Below the pieces are notes generated by a model. That model saw only the letters and a list, made by a program, of their open reading frames with translations, did no database searches and was not told the DNA's origin. DNA of 64,000 bases from an uncultured Metabacillus sp. (lineage in GTDB: Bacteria; Bacillota; Bacilli; Bacillales; Bacillaceae): contig NZ_CANNCR010000021.1 in NCBI RefSeq assembly GCF_947503125.1, positions 1 to 64,000 on the forward strand, given 5' to 3'. The position numbers were made by a program, and so were the translations under genes. Shown here piece by piece: positions 8,434 through 16,856 of this stretch (positions are counted from its first letter, which is position 1; every line of letters starts with the position of its first letter).

Positions 8434-9535
8434 ATGGAATTAGTAGAAATTCGACAAGAGTTAGAAAAAACAGCTAAACGTTTAGCGGACTTTAGGGGGT
8501 CTCTTTGACCTCGATATTAAGGAAGCACGCATTCAGCAGCTTGAAGGACAAATGACTGCCCCGGATTTCTGGGACAACCAAAATGCCGCACAAGCTGTGA
8601 TTAATGAAACAAATGCGTTAAAAGAGATGGTAGATCAGTTCCATAACTTAAATGAAACCTATGAAAACCTGCAATTAACCTATGACCTGGTAAAAGAAGA
8701 GCAAGATGAGGACCTGCAAGCAGAGCTTGTTTCTGAATTAAAGGACCTGGTCGATCAGTTAAATGACTTTGAGCTTCAGCTTTTACTAAGTGAGCCATAT
8801 GATAAAAATAATGCGATTTTAGAGCTGCATCCAGGTGCCGGCGGTACGGAATCTCAAGATTGGGGCTCCATGCTGCTTCGCATGTACACACGCTGGGCTG
8901 AGAAAAAAGGCTTCAAGGTTGAGACCCTTGATTACTTGCCAGGTGACGAAGCAGGGATAAAGAGCGTTACCCTTTTGATCAAAGGGCATAATGCTTACGG
9001 CTATTTAAAGGCAGAAAAAGGTGTTCACCGTCTCGTCCGGATCTCACCGTTCGACTCATCAGGCCGCCGTCATACTTCATTCGTATCATGTGAGGTTATG
9101 CCGGAATTTAATGAAGAAATCGATATTGAGATCCGCACAGAGGATTTAAAAATTGATACGTACCGTGCAAGCGGAGCTGGCGGCCAGCATATTAACACAA
9201 CCGACTCGGCCGTACGGATTACTCACATCCCAACGAATATCGTGGTAACGTGTCAAACAGAGCGCTCACAAATTAAAAACCGTGAACGTGCGATGAAAAT
9301 GCTTCAAGCAAAGCTATATCAAAAACGAATTGAAGAACAAGAAGCAGAGCTTGCCGAAATCCGAGGCGAACAAAAGGACATTGGCTGGGGAAGCCAAATC
9401 CGTTCCTACGTGTTCCACCCATATTCAATGGTAAAGGACCACCGCACAAACACCGAAATCGGCAACGTTCATGCCGTCATGGATGGCGAATTAGACCCAT
9501 TCATCGACGCCTTCCTACGTTCAAAATTATCATAA
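8434..9535 (+). CDS. prfB: Peptide chain release factor 2 (programmed +1 frameshift)
   Basis: RF2 recognises UGA and UAA stops and triggers peptide release. The gene starts at ATG 8434; after 24 codons the zero frame hits TGA at 8506-8508, and ribosomes must skip T8506 to continue with GAC (L-D-I-K-E). The downstream frame has the stop-recognition motif SPF ([16 protein letters not shown]) and the catalytic GGQ ([15 protein letters not shown]). The joined product is about 366 residues, normal for RF2. A reading from ATG 8552 alone would lose the first ~40 residues and is not the true gene. A terminator follows at once. Confidence 0.98.
8494..8509 (+). promoter_or_regulatory. RF2 autoregulatory frameshift site
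   Basis: AGGGGG (8494-8499) acts as an internal Shine-Dalgarno, then TCT, the slippery CTT (8503-8505) and TGA C (8506-8509). This is the canonical prfB arrangement: low RF2 slows termination at UGA and promotes the +1 slip. Confidence 0.97.
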
Positions 9536-9544
9536 AATCAAAAA

Positions 9545-9567
9545 AACAACCTGAGATGGGTTGTTTT
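9545..9567 (+). terminator. Terminator of prfB
   Basis: ACAACC (loop TGAGAT) GGGTTGT with a long T-run; a clear intrinsic terminator 10 nt after the stop codon. Confidence 0.9.
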
Positions 9568-9750
9568 TTTGTGCTGCAAAATAAATATCTAAAAGAAGTT
9601 GCTAGAAAATCACTTAAAGTTGCAAAATAACGGTCATAAGTCTCGAATTACGTAAGAAGTGAAAAGACACTTGCAATAATTCTTCCCAACAAGCAAACAC
9701 TAAACAAAAAAACATTTACTTTACCTCATTACCACGTTATTTTGCTGTTA

Positions 9751-9779
9751 TTCACAGATGAAATAACGAATGCTATACT
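9751..9779 (+). promoter_or_regulatory. Sigma-A promoter of the YitT-family gene
   Basis: TTCACA (9751-9756), 17-nt spacer, TATACT (9774-9779) with extended TGC. It lies about 57 nt upstream of ATG 9836. Confidence 0.6.
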
Positions 9780-9835
9780 CATTTTTGGCATCTTGAGAAA
9801 TCATATAAATAGCACAAATGGAGGTACACATATTT

Positions 9836-10702
9836 ATGAATGTTAGAAGGAAAAATCATCTCTCCCATCTTAAACAGGGACATCTGATTGAATACATATA
9901 TATCTTGATCGGCTCATCATTCGTTGCCCTCGGTTTCAATTTATTTTTGCTGCCGAATCGGATTGCTTCAGGAGGGGTGAGTGGGATCAGCACGATTTTT
10001 GCTGTACTCTTTGGTTTTGAACCCGCCTATGTGCAGTGGTCTTTTAATATTCCATTGTTTATCGCTGGAGTGATTTTATTGGGCAAACAATTTGGCATCA
10101 AAACCCTAATTGGCACGATTTTTGTTCCGTTTGTTGTGTTCTTAACGAGAAATTGGGAGCCGGCGACAATGGATCCATTGCTGGGCTCATTATTTGGCGG
10201 AATTGCGATTGGGCTTGGATTAGGGATCGTGTTTAGAGGCAAGGCGTCAACAGGGGGAACAGATCTGGCTGCGCAAATTATTCATAAGTTTACAGGACTT
10301 TCCCTTGGGACATGCGTTGCCTTAATTGACGGATTAATTGTGTTTGCAGCAGCGTTTGTATTTGATGTGGAACGTGCCCTTTATGCACTGATAGGTTTGT
10401 ATGTGACAAGCAAAACCATTGATATTGTCCAAATTGGCTTGGGACGGTCGAAGATGACAATGATCATTACAAATAAACAGCAGGAGATCCAAGAAGCAAT
10501 TCTTCAAGAAATCGATCGCGGAGTAACAAGATTAACCGCACATGGAGGCTTTACAAACAATGAACGACCTGTATTAATGTGTGTGGTCGATCAAACAGAA
10601 TTCACAAAGTTGAAACAACTAGTTAGAGGCATTGATCCACAAGCATTTGTTACGGTAACTGACACATCAGAAGTTCTTGGAGAAGGTTTCAAACGGGCGT
10701 AG
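9836..10702 (+). CDS. yvjA: YitT/DUF2179-family membrane protein (YvjA-like)
   Basis: A 288-residue integral membrane protein with about five to six hydrophobic segments in the first ~210 residues (including LIEYIYILIGSSFVALGF and GGIAIGLGLGIVF) and a soluble C-terminal DUF2179 domain (MTMIITNKQQEIQEAILQEI onward). Several Bacillus paralogues exist and their function is not established. The position between prfB and cccB matches yvjA of B. subtilis. ATG 9818 lies inside the GGAGGT ribosome-binding site (9820-9825), so ATG 9836 is the start. The PNRIASGGVSGISTI and GKASTGGTDLAAQI blocks are conserved in the family. Confidence 0.88.
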   Translation: MNVRRKNHLSHLKQGHLIEYIYILIGSSFVALGFNLFLLPNRIASGGVSGISTIFAVLFGFEPAYVQWSFNIPLFIAGVILLGKQFGIKTLIGTIFVPFVVFLTRNWEPATMDPLLGSLFGGIAIGLGLGIVFRGKASTGGTDLAAQIIHKFTGLSLGTCVALIDGLIVFAAAFVFDVERALYALIGLYVTSKTIDIVQIGLGRSKMTMIITNKQQEIQEAILQEIDRGVTRLTAHGGFTNNERPVLMCVVDQTEFTKLKQLVRGIDPQAFVTVTDTSEVLGEGFKRA

Positions 10703-10769
10703 TTAGGTTATAATATCCTTGACTTTAGAAATTTGGCCTACATAATCGATTAAAAGGAGGATGTTCATC

Positions 10770-11111
10770 GTGAAGGGAAAATTACTTGCACTATTACTTG
10801 GAACATCAGTAATTCTCGGAGCCTGCGGCGGTGCAGAGGAGCCGCAAGATGATGCTGCAAATACAAATCAAGGTGCGGAAGGTGAAACAGCTGCCGGTGA
10901 TGCAGAACAAATCGTCCAGCAAAACTGCATCAGCTGCCATGGTGAAAACCTTGAAGGCGGAGCAGGTCCTAATTTAACAGAGGTTGGGGCAAAGTACGAT
11001 AAAGAAGAAATTAAAAATATCATTATTAATGGACAAGGAACCATGCCAAAGGGCATTTTAAATGAATCAGATGCTGATGTCGTTGCAACATGGCTTGCAG
11101 AGAAAAAATAA
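10770..11111 (+). CDS. cccB: Cytochrome c-551 lipoprotein (CccB-like)
   Basis: A small membrane-anchored c-type cytochrome that carries electrons outside the membrane, probably to a terminal oxidase. The signal peptide ends in a lipobox (SVILGACGG), so the mature protein is a diacylglycerol-anchored lipoprotein. An acidic linker follows, then haem-binding CISCH (Cys53, Cys56, His57) and a methionine ligand in GTMPKG. The product is 113 residues from GTG 10770; the ATG at 10761 abuts the AAAGGAGG site and is too close to it. Position next to yvjA and ftsE matches B. subtilis. Confidence 0.93.
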   Translation: MKGKLLALLLGTSVILGACGGAEEPQDDAANTNQGAEGETAAGDAEQIVQQNCISCHGENLEGGAGPNLTEVGAKYDKEEIKNIIINGQGTMPKGILNESDADVVATWLAEKK

Positions 11112-11148
11112 CGGCTGTACTTCGTAAACTTATTTAAGCAGCAATGAA

Positions 11149-11190
11149 AACGAGGCTGTCTCAAAAGTACTGAGATAACCTCGTTTATTA
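11149..11190 (+). terminator. Terminator of cccB
   Basis: AACGAGG...TCTCA (11149-11163) pairs with TGAGA...CCTCGTT (11171-11185), with wobble in the middle, followed by TATTATTTT. Confidence 0.8.
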
Positions 11191-11412
11191 TTTTAAGTGC
11201 ATGACATTTGTCTTTAATTTATCTTGCAAATTTAGTCAGAAAGTTCTAAAATTTTCATAGATAAGTAAAGCGCTTTCAAAAAATGTATACAATTTTGTCA
11301 CATTATGCCAAGATCCTTCTTAAAACCCTTTTTAAAACAGGGCTTTTCCTCCACTTAATATTACTGAAATAAAATTGTAATATAAATTTAGTCACCTTTT
11401 GCCGAAATTTGA

Positions 11413-11421
11413 TGGTATAAT
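11413..11421 (+). promoter_or_regulatory. Extended -10 promoter of ftsEX
   Basis: TGGTATAAT is a consensus extended -10 element about 107 nt before ftsE. No good -35 is visible 17 nt upstream. The 337-nt gap 11191-11527 otherwise shows only AT-rich sequence with no ORF. Confidence 0.5.
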
Positions 11422-11527
11422 GAGTTTTGTAATTTAGAAGATACGGTATTTTTCTGTCTGTTCTGTCGACAATTTACGACAACGACTGACAATTTTTCGA
11501 AAAAACACAACTATTAGGTGGGTTTTT

Positions 11528-12214
11528 ATGATTGAAATGTCCGAAGTATATAAAACATACCCAAATGGTGTATTAGCCATAAATGGGATTGATATTAAAA
11601 TAGAGCAAGGTGAGTTTGTCTATGTCGTTGGACCTAGTGGCGCCGGTAAATCAACCTTTATTAAAATGATGTACCGCGAGGAAAAACCTTCAAGCGGTAA
11701 AATCATTATAAATGGTGTTGACTTATCTACTTTAAAGGAATCGAAAGTGCCTATGTTAAGACGTAATATTGGCGTTGTATTCCAGGATTTCAAGTTGCTG
11801 TCAAAGCTAACAGTGTTTGAAAATGTGGCATTTGCCTTAGAAGTTATTGGTGAAAATCCAAAAAATATAAAAAAGAGAGTACTAGACGTACTAGATTTAG
11901 TTCAGCTCAAACATAAAGCACGTTTCTTCCCTGATGAGCTTTCAGGCGGGGAGCAGCAGCGTGTTTCTATTGCACGTTCAATTGTGAACAATCCCGCGGT
12001 TATGATTGCTGATGAGCCGACAGGTAACCTTGACCCTGATACATCTTGGGAAATTATGAACCTATTTGAGGAAATTAATAATCGCGGAACAACGATCGTT
12101 ATGGCAACACATAATAAGGAAATCGTCAATACGTTGAAAAAGCGTGTCATCGCAGTCGAGGATGGAAAGATTGTACGTGACGAAGCAAGAGGGGAGTACG
12201 GTTTATATGATTAA
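11528..12214 (+). CDS. ftsE: Cell division ATP-binding protein FtsE
   Basis: FtsE is the ABC ATPase of the FtsEX complex, which at the membrane activates a cell-wall hydrolase rather than transporting a substrate. Walker A is GPSGAGKST (about residues 36-44), the signature LSGGEQQR, Walker B VMIADEPTGNLD and the switch His in MATHNKE. The 228-residue length is typical. The gene overlaps ftsX by 8 nt. The next gene encodes a secreted coiled-coil M23 peptidase, a plausible FtsEX-activated hydrolase. Confidence 0.97.
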   Translation: MIEMSEVYKTYPNGVLAINGIDIKIEQGEFVYVVGPSGAGKSTFIKMMYREEKPSSGKIIINGVDLSTLKESKVPMLRRNIGVVFQDFKLLSKLTVFENVAFALEVIGENPKNIKKRVLDVLDLVQLKHKARFFPDELSGGEQQRVSIARSIVNNPAVMIADEPTGNLDPDTSWEIMNLFEEINNRGTTIVMATHNKEIVNTLKKRVIAVEDGKIVRDEARGEYGLYD

Positions 12215-13097
12215 TACTCTTGCTCGTCATTTTCGTGAAAGCTTAAAAAGTTTAGCTAGAAATACGTGGATGACGTTTGCATCAATTAGTGCAGTAACTG
12301 TGACTTTGATTTTAGTTGGTACATTTTTAGTTATCATGATGAACTTGAACAATGTAGCGGATAATCTAGAAAACGATGTAGAAATCCGCGTTCTGATCGA
12401 TGTAACGGCAAATGAGGATGCACAAGCAAAGCTTAAGAGCGAGATACAAAAAATAGAAGAGGTCGATTCGATCACCTATTCGTCTAAGGAACAAGAGCTT
12501 GATAATTTAATAGAGAGTTTAGGAGAAGAAGGTGAATCCTTCGAGCTCTTTGAACAGAACAATCCATTAAACGATGTATTTATTGTAAAAGCAGCGGACC
12601 CGCAAGATACAAAAGTCGTTGCAGATAAAATTGCCAAGCTTGAAAATGCATCAAAAGTAAAATATGGACAAGAAGAAGTAGAGAAGCTATTTGATGTCAT
12701 CTCTATTTCAAGAAACATTGGAATTGCTCTTATTATTGGACTTCTCTTTACAGCGATGTTCTTAATTTCCAATACGATTAAAATTACGATTTTTGCTCGT
12801 CGACGTGAAATTGAGATCATGAAGCTTGTCGGAGCTACAAATGGGTTTATCCGCTGGCCGTTCTTCCTTGAAGGATTATTCCTTGGAGTTCTTGGAGCGG
12901 TGATTCCGATTACGCTCATTATCTCCGTCTACCAATCACTATATAAATGGGCATTGCCAAAGCTTCAAGGCTCGTTTGTCGAGTTCCTGCCATTCAACCC
13001 ATTTGTTTTCCAAGTATCAGCGATCCTTCTATTGATCGGTGCATTAATCGGTGTATGGGGAAGCTTAATGTCTGTCCGTAAATTCTTAAAAGTGTAA
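12207..13097 (+). CDS. ftsX: Cell division protein FtsX
   Basis: FtsX is the membrane partner of FtsE; its large extracellular loop contacts cell-wall hydrolases. It has an N-terminal membrane segment (TFASISAVTVTLILVGTFLV), an extracellular domain of about 130 residues, and three C-terminal membrane segments (IALIIGLLFTAMFLISNTI; FLGVLGAVIPITLIISVY; FQVSAILLLIGALIGVWG). The start ATG 12207 overlaps the ftsE stop (translational coupling); a longer frame into ftsE has no support. Length is 296 residues, as in Bacillus. A strong terminator follows. Confidence 0.97.
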   Translation: MINTLARHFRESLKSLARNTWMTFASISAVTVTLILVGTFLVIMMNLNNVADNLENDVEIRVLIDVTANEDAQAKLKSEIQKIEEVDSITYSSKEQELDNLIESLGEEGESFELFEQNNPLNDVFIVKAADPQDTKVVADKIAKLENASKVKYGQEEVEKLFDVISISRNIGIALIIGLLFTAMFLISNTIKITIFARRREIEIMKLVGATNGFIRWPFFLEGLFLGVLGAVIPITLIISVYQSLYKWALPKLQGSFVEFLPFNPFVFQVSAILLLIGALIGVWGSLMSVRKFLKV

Positions 13098-13137
13098 ACT
13101 AGCAATCTTTTGATTGCTAGTTTGCTAGCTTTTTTTA
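13097..13137 (+). terminator. Terminator of ftsEX
   Basis: AACTAGCAATC (13097-13107) and GATTGCTAGTT (13112-13122) form a perfect 11-bp stem with a TTTT loop, then a T-run at 13131-13137. Confidence 0.9.
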
Positions 13138-13211
13138 CATATAAACAAGAGTCTGGCTCAGGCTCCTTATCAAAAAGAAAAATGCTTACATAATGTATGG
13201 GAGGAGACATG

Positions 13212-14549
13212 ATGAAAAGAAGATTAGTATCGTATAGCCTGGCCGCAGTCATTGGGACAAGCGGGTTGTTGCTTCCGTATAACAATCTTGTCTCTGCTGA
13301 ATCGTTAGAGGAGAAGAAGCAGGAGATTCAAGAAAAGCAATCAAGCGTTTCGTCAAGTATTGAGAAAAAAGAAGGTGAAATTGCGAATTTAGAAGCGGAA
13401 AAAGCAAAGCTTGATGAAGAAATCAAAAATTTGGACTTCAAGGTTTCGGATACGAACGAAAAAATTAGCGAAAAGGAAGCCAGCATTGAAGAAACAAAGA
13501 AAAACATTGAAGAGTTAAAGGCAAAGATTGAAGAAGTAAAAGCTAGAATTGAAGAGAGAATGAAATTACTAGAAGAACGTGCCCGTTCCTTGCAGGAGAG
13601 CGGAGGAATGGTCAGCTATTTAGATGTGCTTCTAGGTGCTCAGGATTTTGGTGACTTAGTGAGTCGCGTAAGTGCCGTTACAACGATTGTTGAGGCTGAC
13701 CAAGAGATTATGAGAGCCCATGAAGAAGATAAAAAACTGCTAGAGCAAGCAGAGGCAGATCTAAAAAGCGAGCTTAAAAAGCTGGAGGACTCTTTATCTG
13801 AATTAGAAACGCTCAAGCAGCAGTTGAATGTCCAAGTTAAACAAAAGCAAGATCTCTTGAAGGAAGTAGAGGGCAATCATAATGAAGCTGTTCACGAAAT
13901 GCATGAGCTTGAAGATGAACAAGCATTTTTGGCTGAACAGAAAAAGGCGATTGAACTAGAAGAACAACGACAAAAGGAGGCAGCAGCAAGAGCGGCAGCA
14001 GAAGCAGCAGAGGCTGCAAAAAGAAAAGCTGAAGCGGCTGCAAGTTCATCGAGTTCATCAAGTTCGTCAAGCTCATCTAGCTCTTCAGACTCATCAAGCT
14101 CTACTAGCGCTGCTTCATCAGAAACACCAGCTGTTACAAGCGGAGGCTTCATGTGGCCTGCATCAGGTACCTTTACATCTGGATATGGTACTCGTGTCCA
14201 CCCTGTTACAGGACAAACAAAGCTGCATGCAGGTATAGATATTGCCAATAGTACAGGTACTCCAATTGTTGCGGCAGCAAGCGGAACAGTCATTCGTTCT
14301 TCTTATTCAAGCAGCTATGGAAATGTAGTGTACATTTCTCATAAAATTGATGGACAAGTTTATACCACGGTATATGCACATATGAATTCTCGTCTTGTAG
14401 GTTCAGGTCAATCAGTGTCTAAAGGCCAGCAAATAGGAACTTTGGGGACTACTGGCCGTTCGACAGGTCCGCATTTGCATTTTGAAATTCACAAAGGTGG
14501 ATGGAATGGTTCAGCAAATGCAGTGAATCCTTTAAACTATTTACCATAA
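13212..14549 (+). CDS. Secreted coiled-coil M23 peptidase (EnvC/CwlO-like murein hydrolase or activator)
   Basis: A 445-residue exported protein: signal peptide (MKRRLVSYSLAAVIGTSGLL to VSAES), a long coiled coil (about residues 30-260) rich in Lys/Glu heptads, a Ser-rich linker, and a C-terminal M23 peptidase domain. The zinc ligands are visible as HAGID and HLHFEIH, with YAHM between, so the domain looks catalytically complete. Coiled coil plus hydrolase directly after ftsEX suggests activation by FtsEX, as for B. subtilis CwlO, although CwlO carries an NlpC/P60 domain instead. ATG 13212 is best spaced from GGGAGG (13199-13204); ATG 13209 is possible. Confidence 0.9.
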   Translation: MKRRLVSYSLAAVIGTSGLLLPYNNLVSAESLEEKKQEIQEKQSSVSSSIEKKEGEIANLEAEKAKLDEEIKNLDFKVSDTNEKISEKEASIEETKKNIEELKAKIEEVKARIEERMKLLEERARSLQESGGMVSYLDVLLGAQDFGDLVSRVSAVTTIVEADQEIMRAHEEDKKLLEQAEADLKSELKKLEDSLSELETLKQQLNVQVKQKQDLLKEVEGNHNEAVHEMHELEDEQAFLAEQKKAIELEEQRQKEAAARAAAEAAEAAKRKAEAAASSSSSSSSSSSSSSSDSSSSTSAASSETPAVTSGGFMWPASGTFTSGYGTRVHPVTGQTKLHAGIDIANSTGTPIVAAASGTVIRSSYSSSYGNVVYISHKIDGQVYTTVYAHMNSRLVGSGQSVSKGQQIGTLGTTGRSTGPHLHFEIHKGGWNGSANAVNPLNYLP

Positions 14550-14560
14550 CGATACCCATT

Positions 14561-14596
14561 AAAAAACCTCTGAAACATTTGTTTTTAGGGGTTTTT
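14561..14596 (+). terminator. Terminator of the M23 peptidase gene
   Basis: AAAAAACCTCT (14561-14571) pairs with AGGGGTTTTTT (one G-T) and ends in the T-run. Confidence 0.8.
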
Positions 14597-14747
14597 TGAC
14601 GTTTTTTATATATCTTCTTAGTACCGTTCTAGCCCAGACGCTTTCGCTTTTACTTTTTTACATGATTTGTACAAGCTCCGCATATACTAAAAAAAGTCGA
14701 ATCTGTTTTTGCATAAACCTGGCTACGCTGGAAAGAGGAGGTACATG

Positions 14748-16217
14748 ATGAATCAGAAATTAACCGCATTGTTAGTCGCACTAGGCTTAGTAGTTGGCGC
14801 AGGTGGAATGTATGTAGGGATGGAGTACATAGAAATTGGTCATGATGCTCCTCAACAACAAGCTGAAGCCGTCCCGACAATGGGCGATATGTTCCGTGTA
14901 GAGGATGATGCTTCCGAAATTGAGGGGTTTGATAAATTTAAGCAGGCGCTCGAGCTGATTTCTACCAAGTATGTCGAAGAGGTTGATGAGAAAGAGCTGT
15001 TAGAAGGTGCGATTCAAGGGATGCTATCAACCTTGGATGATCCATATTCTGTGTATATGGACAAAGAAACCGCACAGCAATTCTCCCAGTCCCTTGATTC
15101 TTCCTTTGAGGGAATCGGGGCAGAGGTTGGGATGAAAAACGATCACGTCACCATTGTTGCTCCATTTAAAGGCTCTCCTGCTGAAAAGGCAGGGCTTCAA
15201 CCGAATGATCAGATTGTCAGCATAAATGGTGAAAGTGTTGAAGGTCTTGATCTGCATCAAACTGTGTTAAAAATCCGCGGCAAAAAAGGTACAAAAGTCG
15301 CGATCGAGGTTGTTCGTCCGAATTCCCGTGAAAAGCTCACCTTTACTGTCGTTCGTGATGAAATTCCGCTTGAAACGGTTTTTGGCTCGATGAAGGAGTA
15401 TAAAGGGAAAAAGGTCGGGTATATTCAAATCACCTCGTTTTCTGAAAACACTGCAAAGGACTTTGAAAAGACTTTAGTAAAGCTTGAAAACGATGAAATG
15501 GATGGTCTCGTTTTAGATGTCCGGGGAAATCCCGGGGGGTATCTCCAAAGTGTTGAGGAGATCCTCAAGCAATTTGTGACAAAGGATCATCCATATATTC
15601 AAATTGAAGAGCGCAGCGGTGATAAAAAGCGTTATTTTTCCACTTTATCGAAGAAAAAAAACTATCCAGTATCTGTGCTAATCGATAAAGGCAGCGCATC
15701 TGCTTCGGAAATCCTTGCTGGCGCTTTAAAAGAGGCTTCCGGCTATGATATTGTCGGTGTGACCTCATTTGGTAAAGGAACTGTTCAGCAGGCGGTGCCA
15801 ATGGGTGATGGCAGCAACATTAAATTAACACTTTACAAATGGTTAACACCAGATGGGAATTGGATCCACAAAAAAGGTGTTGAGCCGACCGTAAAAGTAG
15901 AGCAGCCAGAGGTCTTTCAGGCAAGCCCGGTTCAAGTGAAGGAAAGCCTTGAGCCTGATATGAATAACGAACAGGTGAAAACTGCTCAAGTTATCTTAAA
16001 GGGGCTTGGCTTTGAGCCTGGCCGAGAAGATGGCTATTATAGCAAGGAGACAGCAGCCGCGATAAAGGAATTCCAAGAAGAAAATGAACTGCCGATAAGC
16101 GGAAAAATCGATCTGCAAACAGCAGATACACTCAATCAAAAAATCAAAGAATACAAAGAAAACGAAAAAAATGATCTTCAATTAAAAACGGCCATAAAGG
16201 CATTGTTTACTAAATGA
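14748..16217 (+). CDS. ctpB: Carboxy-terminal processing protease CtpB (S41)
   Basis: A secreted or membrane-anchored serine protease; in B. subtilis CtpB cleaves SpoIVFA to advance pro-sigma-K processing. Order: N-terminal signal anchor (ALLVALGLVVGAGGMYVG), S41 N-terminal region, PDZ domain (GIGAEVGMKNDHVTIVAPF...), S41 catalytic core with Ser in KGSASASEILAGAL and Lys in FGKGTVQQ, then a C-terminal peptidoglycan-binding domain (VKTAQVILKGLGFEPGREDG). The product is 489 residues. ATG 14748 is five bases after AGGAGGT; an upstream start at 14709 lies before the ribosome-binding site. Position between the ftsEX region and swrA matches B. subtilis yvjB. Confidence 0.94.
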   Translation: MNQKLTALLVALGLVVGAGGMYVGMEYIEIGHDAPQQQAEAVPTMGDMFRVEDDASEIEGFDKFKQALELISTKYVEEVDEKELLEGAIQGMLSTLDDPYSVYMDKETAQQFSQSLDSSFEGIGAEVGMKNDHVTIVAPFKGSPAEKAGLQPNDQIVSINGESVEGLDLHQTVLKIRGKKGTKVAIEVVRPNSREKLTFTVVRDEIPLETVFGSMKEYKGKKVGYIQITSFSENTAKDFEKTLVKLENDEMDGLVLDVRGNPGGYLQSVEEILKQFVTKDHPYIQIEERSGDKKRYFSTLSKKKNYPVSVLIDKGSASASEILAGALKEASGYDIVGVTSFGKGTVQQAVPMGDGSNIKLTLYKWLTPDGNWIHKKGVEPTVKVEQPEVFQASPVQVKESLEPDMNNEQVKTAQVILKGLGFEPGREDGYYSKETAAAIKEFQEENELPISGKIDLQTADTLNQKIKEYKENEKNDLQLKTAIKALFTK

Positions 16218-16222
16218 AATGA

Positions 16223-16270
16223 TGGGAAAGTCCCTCACTGTTATTAAGCGGTGGGTGACTTTCCTTATTT
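16223..16270 (+). terminator. Terminator after ctpB
   Basis: GGGAAAGTC...CTCAC (16223-16239) pairs with GTG...GTGACTTTCC (16250-16264), followed by TTATTTTGTTTT. Confidence 0.7.
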
Positions 16271-16314
16271 TGTTTTGTGTTAGGGACGTAAAATCCCACA
16301 CAATTCCGAATTAG

Positions 16315-16320
16315 TATAAT
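16315..16320 (+). promoter_or_regulatory. Possible -10 of swrA
   Basis: A consensus TATAAT lies 108 nt before swrA; no clear -35 is seen at the right distance. B. subtilis swrA has sigma-A and sigma-D promoters; no sigma-D match was found here. Confidence 0.35.
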
Positions 16321-16428
16321 GGTAAGAGATATGAGATGACGTACTGCCTGGAATGATGATAGGTAGAGAGGCCTAAGTAAATAGAAGAAACATATACAGA
16401 TTAGAGGAGAAGAACGGGGGGTTACAGC

Positions 16429-16776
16429 ATGAAAAAGTCCAGTTACCAAAAGGAACAGGTTTATCAAGGCTTACTATCTGAATTGAGCGAAAAACATCTA
16501 GAAGCTCAATCCTATGCAAGCTTTAGCAAATGGATTCGATTATTCTGTATGTACCTGGCAAATTATACATCCATAAAAGAAATTGACCAGGTCGATGAAG
16601 CATGTGTTCAAGAGTACTTTTCCTATTTAATTAATAATCATAAGCGGTTGTCGCTTAGTTTAACAGATATAAAGAAGTCGATGCAAATGATCGAAGAGCT
16701 TTTACAAATAGAAGTAGACAGTTCATTAAGTGATTTTTCTCTATCAAATACGAGTCTATGGAACAACTTAAAATAA
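16429..16776 (+). CDS. swrA: Swarming motility regulator SwrA
   Basis: SwrA works with phosphorylated DegU to raise fla/che transcription and flagellar number, enabling swarming. The 115-residue sequence (LLSELSEKHLEAQSYASFSKWIRLFCMYLANY...) and its place between ctpB and minJ match B. subtilis swrA (yvzD). The gene is intact: B. subtilis 168 is inactivated by a frameshift in an A-tract near the start, and no comparable long A-run is present here after the opening codons (ATGAAAAAGTCC). The helical fold resembles the SAM-like N-terminal domain of phage integrases. The start is ATG 16429; the upstream GGGGGGTTA is a modest ribosome-binding site. Confidence 0.88.
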   Translation: MKKSSYQKEQVYQGLLSELSEKHLEAQSYASFSKWIRLFCMYLANYTSIKEIDQVDEACVQEYFSYLINNHKRLSLSLTDIKKSMQMIEELLQIEVDSSLSDFSLSNTSLWNNLK

Positions 16777-16856
16777 GCATACTCAATTCCTCATTGAGAT
16801 GGTAAAATATGAGTAACTTATAGATATGCGTAGAAACAGTAAGGTGGGGTTCTGTT

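Noticed and set aside
13892-14293. 133-codon minus-strand frame opposite the M23 peptidase
   Set aside because: Shadow of the Ser-rich and coiled-coil region: Leu/Glu/Asp repeats mirror the repeated sense codons, and it has no start signals.
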